Shown: piece by piece, positions 12,328-28,065 of the stretch
Numbering within the stretch: the stretch's first letter is position 1
How the letters are laid out: each line of letters starts with the position of its first letter
From: Zeus faber
Taxonomy: Eukaryota > Chordata > Actinopteri > Zeiformes > Zeidae
Assembly (NCBI GenBank): GCA_960531495.1
Contig: OY482853.1
Span: 6,824,131-6,888,130, forward strand
Reading direction: 5' to 3'
DNA: 64,000 nucleotides
Notes under the pieces: model-generated
Told to the model about the DNA's origin: nothing
The model's database searches: none
What the model saw: the letters and a program-made list of their open reading frames with translations, nothing else
Position numbers and translations under genes: made by a program

Positions 12328-12360
<33 letters not shown>

Positions 12361-13413
12361 AACCCCCTCCCTCGTCCCCCCCTCTCTCGCTCTCGCTCTC
12401 TCTCTCTCTTCTTTTTTGTCTGGTTCCTGTTACTCGTCTAATAGAGCGAGGAGCTCTCCGCCCAGGAAATGAGGGTAACGGCCTCAGTGTGAAACATCTG
12501 CTGCTTAACAGAGCTCTGTGCTGCTCCGTCCACGCCGGGAAAGCCAAGAGCGCTGCGAGCTGAATGGGCCCCCGGGCTCCCGAAAAGAAAAAAAACACTC
12601 CCGGGCCTGTGCGGCTCTCCGGCACCCGGGATGAGTGACATGTCAACAAGCCTTTGCATGGCACCAGTGTCTGCGCCAAGCGACCGCAGCATTCACCCGG
12701 TGCCAGCGAGCGGCGAGCGGCTGCCAGGTGGAGGAGCGAGACGCTCTGGTATGAAAGCCGGACGGTGCCGCTCTCGGGGTGGAAAGGCCCACAGGCTGGA
12801 CCGTGTCTCCCCCGCGCCGTCACATGTCTGGGGCCCTCAGAGGCGGGATTGTGTGTTTTTCACCCGGCATGAAAGAATACAAACACGCACCGATGACGGC
12901 TTCCGTTATTGAGTCTACGGCGAAAAAGCAGGACTTTCTGCGAGGCGGCTAAATATAGCGCGTCGGGGGTTTATTTTCAAGGCATCTGACCGCTTTATGC
13001 CGGCTGCCAAAACCTCAACATAGATACATCATCAGTCTGCAATTCGCTCGGAAAAAATTGTGTCGGAAAAGGAACTGCGCGGAGGCCGAGCGTTGACGAA
13101 CCTCTTCGGGAAAAACAGAAAGTAAAAGCAGTGAGACGCGGTGTCAAGTGGCAAAATTCCCTAAAATACCAAACCACTGTGGCTATATTAAAATATATAT
13201 ATGTATATATATATATATAGAAATGAAAGATAATTAAAACAAACAAACAAAAAAAACCTGTCAAACAATTACAGAATGACACACAGTGCTGGGTGCAGCT
13301 AAATCTGTAAATGATAAGTGGGGTGCAATTTAATGAGCGTGTTATTAAATAACTGTTTATGTCCTGTTGAGCGCCCCTCGACACCTGTTTTTTTTTTTCT
13401 TTTTAGCCACGCA

Positions 13414-13427
13414 GTGCCCCCTGGCGG
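13414..13427 (-). promoter_or_regulatory. CTCF-like motif 1
   Basis: GTGCCCCCTGGCGG on the plus strand is the reverse complement of the CTCF core CCASYAGRKGGCRS with one mismatch in 14. Match by eye only. Confidence 0.35.
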
Positions 13428-14089
13428 GGGAGAGAGGAACAGCACCGCGACGCATTCTCCCTCTGGTCCAACAGAACAGATTCTTCACGACGTTGGGGAA
13501 ACGTCTGCACTTGTGTTGTTTCAAGTCTGTCTTCTCTGTGATGATGAGCGAGCACTTTGCTGTAATGTTGTGCTTGTGAAGAGGGTAAAAAAAACCGGTT
13601 TAGAATCAGCAGGGTTCAAGTCTTACATGGATTGAACCAGTGATTCTTCCCTTTTCATTCAAAGGGCCTCGCAACACAACACACACCCACACCTGTCTAT
13701 TCTAATACTTCTGAAGATATCCGTGAAACTAGGATGAAGACAATGATTATTGTAGGCCAACATCCTCTAAAGGTGCTGATTTCTCAGTTACTTCATTTTG
13801 TGTTTTTATTTTTTATTTTTTTGTTTCTTTTCTGTCAGGGCCGCTGTTCATCCAGAGACTACGCTTCATCCGTTGGCTCTGCTGTTGGTCACTATTCAGA
13901 CTGAAATATATGTGTCGTTACTTATTTTCACTGAAGCATTTGACAGAGCTCTACGACCCTTTTTGACACTTCATTTTTTGCTTGCAGCCTACGTGGTTAT
14001 TGCAAGTTGTCTATTTATACATAAACTTATAGAAAGTACTTACACTCCCCATGACCCCAAACTGCTGAAAGAAACGGGATTGTTGCATA

Positions 14090-14103
14090 CCGCCATCTAG
14101 TGG
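14090..14103 (-). promoter_or_regulatory. CTCF-like motif 2
   Basis: CCGCCATCTAGTGG on the plus strand reads CCACTAGATGGCGG on the minus strand, a full match to the CTCF core CCASYAGRKGGCRS. It has the same orientation as motif 1. Similar words also occur in dispersed repeats, so function is not shown. Confidence 0.4.
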
Positions 14104-14164
14104 ACAAGTTGCAAATTGCACTTGAATTGTTTTGATGTTGCAAGAAGCTCATTCATTCATGTTT

Positions 14165-14202
<38 letters not shown>

Positions 14203-14235
14203 TAGATAGATAGGCAGACAGACAGACAGATAGAC

Positions 14236-14310
<75 letters not shown>
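14165..14310. repeat. (GACA)n/(GATA)n tetranucleotide array
   Basis: About 146 bases of mixed GACA and GATA units, about 100 bases upstream of the X-box-like motif of cdkl1. Confidence 0.95.
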
Positions 14311-14405
14311 CGACAGGTTATCAAAACCTTTCTGACTGGCTTTGCGCAGCCGCACTGTATCTCAGTGAACGCTCTGCCGTGCCGTATTGTTGGTGTTTGT
14401 GCGCC

Positions 14406-14419
14406 GTTCCCATGGAGAC
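14406..14419 (+). promoter_or_regulatory. cdkl1: RFX X-box-like motif upstream of cdkl1
   Basis: GTTCCCATGGAGAC fits the nematode X-box consensus RYYNYYATRRNRAC at every position and the vertebrate form GTTGCCATGGCAAC at 11 of 14. It lies about 520 bases upstream of the cdkl1 start codon. It is about 120 bases upstream of a possible untranslated-exon donor (CAAG then GTAGGT at 14538). X-boxes are typical of ciliary gene promoters. Confidence 0.45.
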
Positions 14420-14557
14420 GCAGAGAGCAGCAGGACCCACGCTCCGTGTCGGTGTCCAGGATTCTACACTGAAGCATGGAAATGGAATGCATTCGTGAAC
14501 AGTGCTGAACTGGGAATGAGCTGAACAGGTGATCAAGGTAGGTAGAAAGTGGAGAGA

Positions 14558-14558
14558 G

Positions 14559-14620
<62 letters not shown>
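14558..14620. repeat. (GAAA)n microsatellite
   Basis: Tetranucleotide run between the possible cdkl1 5' untranslated exon and its first coding exon. Confidence 0.95.
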
Positions 14621-14709
14621 CATTTAATTACAGACAAACAGGTCGCTTACTTATATGTCAGCGAATAACAGTACATTTTCTCATATGTTCTGTGTTGCCC
14701 ATAATTCAT

Positions 14710-20189
<5,480 letters not shown>

Positions 20190-20486
20190 CCCCATCCCCG
20201 GTCTGGAAGAGCAGCGACGGTGGCGAGACAGCCTGGTCAACGCTATGAGGTGGAAGTGTCGAAATGGACATAACACAGTTATGGGCGTGCTTTGTGAACT
20301 GTATATTTACATACCAACTTTGTGGATACCGTTGTGAATGGAAGAAAGAAAAAAAAAAAGTTGATTATGTGAACATTTCTTGGGTCGTTAACCACTGGCC
20401 CGTACTCTTCAGGTAGTTCAGTAATTCAGAGTAAACGGAATCCCTGGTTGACTAGGCTAAACTAGTTACCGCAGCGCCCATCGGGC

Positions 20487-20492
20487 AATAAA
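20487..20492 (+). promoter_or_regulatory. cdkl1: Candidate cdkl1 polyadenylation signal
   Basis: AATAAA about 300 bases after the cdkl1 stop, in the short gap before the convergent P450 gene. Confidence 0.5.
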
Positions 20493-20682
20493 AAACTTAT
20501 TTTATTCAGAAAAATATGGGAACGCTTTGGATAACATAAATAATTGTGTTCATTAATTGTAAAACTCACTATTGTGCCATTAACACTTGTACTGTAGAAA
20601 AAACATTTTCCGTCATTTATCTTAAGTGATTCATCTCTCTTTTACTATACCAGTACAGACTGTCACTGATACATGCTTAGCA

Positions 20683-20688
20683 TTTATT
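20683..20688 (-). promoter_or_regulatory. Candidate polyadenylation signal of P450 copy A
   Basis: TTTATT on the plus strand is AATAAA on the minus strand, about 420 bases beyond the stop of P450 copy A. A second TTTATT lies near 20504. Confidence 0.4.
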
Positions 20689-21104
20689 CAATTAAACTAC
20701 AATGAAAGCTGATACAAACGGCCCACGTAATTCTATGGGGGACGGAAACTGAAACACATACACAGTACAACACCAGAACATCCTGACACATGGCTTGATC
20801 GAACGCCCGACCAGAAACCCTCATCAAATCACAGGCACGGGTCCAAGTTGCATGTCAACGGCATGCACAGCGTGGCCGACGTGCACGGCCCTTTGTCACC
20901 GTTGCTGCTTGTGACGTTTTTTTCTGTAAATGTTTGCAAACATCCACTTATATAAGCCATGAATAGACTGGAATACACCCCCCCCCCCCCCAAAAAAAAA
21001 AACAAAAAACAAACAAAAAAACACACCCTTCTCCAAATTCATCGTTCTGTATTGGTAAGTGGACAATTGCACGGTGAGGTTACACCCATCATGCAACGCT
21101 TCGT

Positions 21105-24100
21105 TCAGCGCGGCGTGGCGATGATCTGGTAGTTTCGGGGCAGGTTGGCGAAGCTGCTGTACTCTGGGCTGAGGTTGATGGAGTCGGGGCCTCCGGGACA
21201 GGAGAAGGAGAAACGCTGCAGCAGAGAAACCAGGAAGAGGAACAGCTCCATCCGAGCCAGAGACTCTCCCACACACGCCCTCTTCCCTGAGGAGACACGC
21301 CCACAGTGGGTCAATAAAAAAATAAATAAATTTAAAAAGCCTTTCAACGATTTACAGTATTTCAATTTCAAGGGATTGCAATTTCTTCTTCAAATAAAAG
21401 ACTCCCACTAATGAGTACACATGCAGGGTTTCATGTTAGGGAGCAGTGTACAGAATACATAGGCATGCTTAGTGAGCGAGAAATATCGGAGTGATTGGAT
21501 GCAGGGGAGGTGGAGGGAGCGCAGCAAAGCAGGAGGGGTAAGAGGGACTGGCTGCTTAAACAGACCGGCCCATAGGGGCGTGGAAGCGCACGGCGCCGTC
21601 GAGTTTGTCTGACAGAAACCGCTCCGCAAGTTACGCCTCATTTACGGCTTTAGGCCCGCGTCACACCACAATTGGCGGTGAAGGATTCTTTATTTCGTAC
21701 ATGACTTTAACGAGCTTAAATTAAACAAACAAGACCACACATAAAACTGACTGAGCGAGCAGAGAAAACTGAAAACAAAAGAAGTCAAAAGTGGAGAAAA
21801 AGGTTACGTGGGAGCAGCGATAAAGAAGCAAAAAAAAAAAAGTGGTATTTGAAAAAAGTGATGAGAATCATAGCGGTCACATTGAAATGAAATGTTTTCA
21901 ATATGGTGCAAAATGATGCCGTCACTGACACCGGTGTGACTGAGCAGCATCGAAGGCGGATGGCAAGTACTTTGCTTTCAGAGGAACCGTATTTATACCG
22001 AAGCCCTTTTTCAACCCTACACTGTTTGCATTACCCGCTGAGAAGGGCATGAAAGCAGGGTTTTTCTTAAAGTTGCCGTTGTCCAGGAAGTGCTGGGGAT
22101 TGAAGGCCCAGGGCGTTTCCCAGTTCCTCTCCTCCTTCAGCACCGAGTGCAGCAGGGGCAGGATCAGCGTGCCCTGTAACGTGACACCGCACCAGCGTTA
22201 AAAGCGGGACGGACCTTCTTGTCCGACTGAACGCACACTGAGGAAATGATGGAGGCGGTGTACCTTGGGCACCGTGTAACCCCGGAAAGAGATGTCCTCG
22301 TTGGCGTAGTGCGGGATGCCCATCGGAACAATATCCAACAACCGCTGAACCTCGTGGACCGCGGCGTCGGTGAAGGGGAGGGACTTCCTGTCCTCCATGT
22401 TTGGGCAACGGTCGCGTCCGATGACCGAGTCAATCTCCTCCTGCATATGCCCTTGAGATTTGGAGGAGAGAGAAGAATTAAAATCGGGACACTTGAAGCC
22501 GGGCTCGGTCCTCGTCGGAGCCGACGAGCAATAATTACCAATGAGTGTGAGAGGAACCCAGGAAAAGTAGATGTGTGATGCTGGATGTATGCAGTTCTGG
22601 GTATTTGTCGCACTTCACCATTTAAGACAGAGAAAATCAACTCTTTGAATGAGGACAATAGCCTTTCGTATGTTACGTGGGTTTAAAACATTGCCTCTGG
22701 GTTTTTAAAGGAGACTCCTAGAGTTCATATAAAGAGACTGTGCTTTCTCTACAATGTCAATTGTAGTACTGAAGAATCAGATCACATTTCATCCTCATTC
22801 CACCTTGTATGGAGATGAGGATAACCCCAGGGGGGCTTGAAAGAGCATTGTAAGGGATAGCAGGATTGTAACTGTGACCAGGGTTTTGATTGTACCTGTG
22901 AAAACACTGTTTGAGGGTAACACCCAGGGAGACAATTGAGGGGCAGTCTTGTAAATGACATCCGATGGCACAACATCGCATAAACACCTTTAATACTCTT
23001 GGTTTTGTTTTCTTGCAGCGGGCAGATTAACCTCACCGACCATGCAGGACAAGTTCTCCAACAAGGCTTATCATTTACATCCAATTCCCAAGTTATATAC
23101 ACCGTAATGGGAGTATCGCATGATGCGTCCTCCGAGACCCATCGTGCGTCGGCCGCGCCACTGTGTCCTCAAGACAACAAACGAAAACAAAACAAAAAAA
23201 AGTTTGTGTAACGTCAGCGACACAATTCCAAAACTTGTGCCGTCTGAACCTGGCCTTCGTGTTTATGCACCGACGTGCTGACACTCCCATCCCGTGCGGT
23301 TTACAATGATAATAATAATTGTAGGGAAAGCCGGGATTTCCAGGTCAAACCCCTAATGAATACAAGGGTCGGAGTGCTCAGAAACCAACCCTGACAATAG
23401 ATGGTGTTTGTTTTTTGTTTTTTTGTGACTTGCAACCTTAAATTGTGTTCATTAAGGCAGCAAGATATAAAAATAAAATAAAAAAAACGAAAAGGAAGGA
23501 AGCGAGGGTGCAAACCGGCAGGACCGTCGATAAGGTGCCAAGTCTCCGCCGGGTTGATCGCCCGTCTCGCGACGCAAAGCGACTTATTTGGACGGCGGCC
23601 GACGGGTGGCGACGTACCCTGCACGTCGGGGTGTTTAATGAACACACTCAGCGCAAATCTGATGGTTGAGCTGGTGGTTTCGGTGCCCGCCAGGAAGAGG
23701 TTCAGCACGGTGGACACCAGGTTATCGTAGTGGAACTCCGTGCCGGCGCTGTCCTTGTCCTGAGTGGGCGACACCGACGCCGTTAGCCAGTTCACACGGC
23801 TCGCACGTCGGGAGGTGTTCCCGACCCGTTTCAAGTGGTACCTGATCGAGTCGGTTGAGGAAGCTGTCGATGTAGTCCCTGGGGGAGCCCGGGTCCATCG
23901 TCTCCCGGTGCTCGTCGATCTTGCCCGTGATGAAATCTCTCAGTCTGTCGATGCTGGCGAAGGTGGCGTGCTGTGCGCCGGGCAGCCTCTCCATCAGCCA
24001 GGGGAAGACGTTATAAAGCTGTGAGAGCACAAAACAGAATAAAAAGGTATGTGGGCATCCTGTGGGCGGGACATCAGGCCACACTGACGTCACACAGTTA

Positions 24101-24504
24101 GCCGTGCGTTTGGGACCCCCGCCCCCGGCAACTTGTCCGGATCCCCTCTTGTACCTGGCCCCAGGGGCTGCTCATGAATGCCAACGCGTTGGAGATTATC
24201 TTCAGGAGGCCGAGGAAGTAGGCGTCGTCGTAGGTGAAGCGCTGGCCGAACACTAGGCAGCAGATCACGTTGGACACGGCGCAGCTCACGTAGAAAGTGG
24301 GGTCAAAGGGCCTGGCTGGAGGGAAGACAGAAAACTCATTTAAGAGGAAGGCCTGGTCAAAAACACCAAGAGGCCACATTTATTTCCAAATTGGGTCTTT
24401 ATGGAGGTCAAAATAAGAGGCATCACGGGGACTCATAACCTTGTTCCAAATGCTGTAGATATAAACTACAAAGTAATGGGACCTCCGAGCAAGCAATATA
24501 TACA

Positions 24505-24567
<63 letters not shown>

Positions 24568-26571
24568 GCAAAACAGGTCAGAATAAGGACTAGGGCCTTG
24601 CATCGTTCATGAAAACATGGACGCCTCAAAAAAAAAGCAGCAAATTTGTGCTTGGCTGGCAGCTTGTCAACTCTAAAAGTTAAACATATGTTCACATTCC
24701 ATAAAAACAGCGTAGCTCAAGTAGCTCAAATCCAAGTTAGACGTGTTTTCATATAAAATGTGCTACGCAAAGGCAGCTTTTCTTGCCGTTTACAGCCGTC
24801 ATCTCGGCAAACTAATATTTTGAGAGTTCCCTTTGACACATTAATATGGGGGGGGGGCATCTGGGCATCAGACAGTCTCTAAAAACCGAAAAAAATAAAT
24901 TAAAAAAAATACCAATCGCCAGGCCTCTTTCGTAGCTGGCATATTTATAGCCCATTACGTGGTGTGCATTAGAAATAATCAGTGGACTGCCACTAAACGA
25001 TCACACCTACATTTAGTGCCCTCCATGCGGGCCACCAGGTGCCTGCTCTCCTCCTGGATCCACTGCTCCATCCCCTTGCGTCCCATCCCAAAGTCCCTGA
25101 GTGAAGTCAGGGTGAAGCGACGCAGCTGCCGCCAGCGCTCCCCATTACTGATGGCCAAACCTGTTGGGGCGAGGGGATGTCAGTGAAAGCCAACCTGGAA
25201 ACAACATGAAGACAACGTCGCGGTGTAAGCGCTTCCATTTTGACAGGTCCCCCCCCAACACGCCATGATAGAAAACTGTAATGACTGCATTTAAAATGTT
25301 GCTCAAATTCCTCTCAGTCGCAGCAGAGCCCCGCCCATAACCTGAGGTAGGTGGAGTTATGAAGGGGCTGGATCACTGAGGAGGTTATACTATATTTAAA
25401 GACGACACTCGGCCAGAGAGTAATGCGGGTATACAGTGTAGATCCTCTACACCACTGGTTCTCAATATGCGGTCCGAGATCCTTAAAGAGGTTCCAGGGG
25501 GCCCCCAGCAAAATGATTAATAGTTAAACTTACTGTATAGTAATTGTTTTGATCATGTGTTCATCACCCTTACTAGTATAGGTATACAAGTATGGACCAA
25601 TTTATATCCAACAATTAAAAATGTTCTCAGATTTGGGTCCCAGAGACAGAATCTTATGAAATAAAAAAAAAATGTTGAGAATCACTGCTCTGCCTAGTAA
25701 AACTAAATTTTGCACCAGAAGCTGTACAGGCCACAGGACGTTAAAAATACGGCGCCAAACACAGGAGCAGAAACTGCTCTCTATGGCCCAACCCATCTCG
25801 TTGTGCGGTGAAGAGCCTCGCGCTGCGGTACCATAGCCCCTGGTCACTTTGACCAGGAATGGAATTGGTCCTCTGCCGGTGAAGTCATCGGCCTGCTCCA
25901 CCAGCGCCTCCTTCACGGCATCGTACCCAACGAGCACCAGCGTCCGTTGGCGACCCAGGTACACCGTCATCACCGGGCCATAGCGCTCACTGAGCTGGAA
26001 GGAGAAGAGAGAAAGCTCCCGTCAGTGATGTTCTGTTGGCTATGAGCAAACAGAGCACTGAATCAACCAAGCGCTCGCTTTAAGCGCTGATGAGCCTACA
26101 GCGGCTGGCCTGCAAAATTATCTTTCTACTCATAATTTAATGAATTATAATAAGGTGCCGTAGAAATACAGCTTGATGAAAGGGTTAAAGTGTCAAAATG
26201 CTGCAAAGAGGTGTCCAGGATAAGGACTGACATACAGGAGATTTCATGTATTTTGGAGTATAGGACTGCAATGCAAACGCATGTACTGCTTTGGCAACAC
26301 GAGAGATGAGCCACTAGTGTTATGCAAGCACGTTATGCAACATACTGAGACATCGTGAAAGACTGGCACAAATCTTTAATTTGTCCTCAAAACTTCTTAC
26401 CTTCAGCATAGTTTTGAACGGAGCTCGTTTGTCCAGCTGCAGGAGGTTCCCTAGAAGGGGAAGGCCGGCCGGTCCTGGCGCTAAATTGACCTTTCTACGG
26501 TTCCTCACATGGTAAATCCACAGCAGCGCCAGGACCAGCCCCGCCAAGGCCGCCGTGCCGAGGACTTCCAT
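21105..26571 (-). CDS. cyp2y: Cytochrome P450 family 2 protein, copy A (complete, 9 exons)
   Basis: Membrane-anchored ER monooxygenase that takes electrons from the reductase encoded nearby (por). Exons in transcript order: 26401-26571, 25832-25994, 25011-25160, 24155-24315, 23842-24018, 23618-23759, 22264-22451, 22035-22173, 21105-21286. Internal lengths 163, 150, 161, 177, 142 and 188 are the classic CYP2 values; product 490 aa. Seen: N-terminal anchor [20 protein letters not shown], proline hinge [12 protein letters not shown], oxygen-binding I-helix AGTETTSST, ExxR in VHEVQR, haem loop FSAGKRACVG with ligand Cys about 435. An in-frame ATG 20 codons upstream would put a charged extension before the anchor, so 26571 is preferred. 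CYP2Y is inferred from overall form and linkage to tgfb1, not from a database match. Substrate unknown. Confidence 0.9.
24506..24562. repeat. (TA)n microsatellite
   Basis: TA run in the intron of P450 copy A between exons 25011-25160 and 24155-24315. Confidence 0.95.
25453..25687. mobile_element. Non-autonomous hAT-like element, copy 1
   Basis: About 235 bases with inverted ends CACTGGTTCTCAA and TTGAGAATCACTG. Flanking 8-base words CTCTACAC and CTCTGCCT agree at 5 of 8. It shares internal words with the copy at 62133-62361. It carries no coding capacity and lies in intron 2 of P450 copy A. Confidence 0.7.
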
Positions 26572-28065
26572 AACACCCGCCGAGCGCGAATACCCAACTC
26601 TGCCCCCTTTGCGCTGGGCCAAACGGGACACGTGCCGCCGCCCCCGCTCTGCTCACGGCGTTCACCTGGAATGCAGCTGGGAGAGAGGTGAAGCGCGTGA
26701 ACCCTCGCTGCCGGAGGGAGCTACGGTCCTCCCCGTGGCAAATAAGCTCAGAAAGAGAGGAGAGGTGCGTTGTTCCACCAGCTGGGTCTAATGACGACAC
26801 TAACTGTCCTTGAATGGGGAGGGCAAAGTCTGTTCGCTCCTTCTTTTGCAAAATGCAAACACGCCACAAAGGAAAGGGAATCCGTTCCACAGTGTAGGTT
26901 TGACGTATAGCCGGAGCCACACCCACCGCACCGCGTACAGTATGTGCACAATCTCGATTTTCGTTTTAAACGCTGCGTAAATGAAAGATCAAAACGGCCG
27001 TGAATGTCGCACATTTTGGTTGTCGAGATTGCACGCGCAAAGCCGAGAATCCACTCGTACGGCGGTTTGCCCGTTTCCGGAAGTGGATCCAGCTTTGTGC
27101 GGTTCACCTTCTTTCCACTGTTGACTTTTCACTTTCAGATAAGATAACACTTTGTTGGTCCCCTGCGGGAAACCCGGTTTGTTCAGTGGAGCGTCTGATT
27201 TCTTGCGGCCGTGCAAACAGCTTTGTTGTCAGAGAGGCACATTGTGTAACATGTTATACAGCTTAAGAGCGTTGGTGATGTTCACCCTGAAGGTGGCGTG
27301 CGTGGAAAACATAAAAATCTGAAGTGGATAAAACATTTTTGCCACCATATCCACCAAGGGTTCAGATGTTTTTATTTTTTAAGCACATGAACAAAAAAAC
27401 AGATCGGCCGTGGCCATCCCCTCATAGAATCAAAGGGAGTGAGATTATTAATTAAAGCCCAGGTGAATAACCAGACTAAGATAATTGACTGATAAAAATA
27501 AAATAAAGATTACTTCCACATTTTGGACCAGTAGGACAGACACATGGATGAATATATTTTTTCCGTCTCTTCCAGTCTGTGTCCTGACTGCGTTGATCCA
27601 CTGTATCATGAAAGCTGTGGCTACTGTTTGTGTTCATACTTTGTCATGACTCGTGGGTAACATTGACCAAAGACTTCCGTAGTCTTGTGAATTAGCATTA
27701 TATAAAAAGTCTTTCATACCTGGTACACGGGGCGACAAAAACACGGTATAGGTATGTAAATCACAGGAATTTCACTTTTCTTTGCATTCTTAAGCACACT
27801 TCACTGCCCATAATCCTTTTCAAGCCCAAGTCAGTATCTGAAAAGACTACAGAAGAAGGAAAGTGACGCAAGTCAAAGCAAAACAATTTTCCTCCATCGG
27901 CCTATTCCATTGGAGTCGTTTTAAGCATTAAGGGTAAGAAATTTTATCCAACAATCTAGATGAGTATACAAAATATTTCCGAAAAGACAGCATTCAAACG
28001 GCATCGCTGATCACCTCGGTATTAAACCACCGATCAATGGAGCCCCCCCTCAGCACGTTGTGCGT
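26572..28065. other. Intergenic spacer between P450 copies A and B
   Basis: Holds the 5' flank of copy A and the 3' flank of copy B, both on the minus strand. No coding exon is supported. A possible AATAAA for copy B lies at 27371-27376 (TTTATT on the plus strand). Two overlapping GCGTG cores at 27296-27304 resemble xenobiotic response element cores but are too short to claim. Confidence 0.6.

Larger units (their letters stand above)
12271..14405. other. Intergenic sequence between tgfb1 and cdkl1
   Basis: No coding exon could be supported. It contains a short TA run near 13190-13220, two CTCF-like motifs (listed separately) and a GACA/GATA array starting at 14165. Confidence 0.7.

Noticed and set aside
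13600-13625. GGTTCAAGTC as a tRNA B-box
   Set aside because: No matching A-box or cloverleaf could be built around it.
26572-26631. In-frame upstream ATG extending P450 copy A by 20 residues
   Set aside because: It would place a basic, non-hydrophobic segment before the membrane anchor; CYP2 proteins begin directly at the anchor, and copy B starts at the equivalent ATG.
27296-27304. Overlapping GCGTG cores as a xenobiotic response element for P450 copy A
   Set aside because: A five-base core is too common to claim without the wider motif or binding data.
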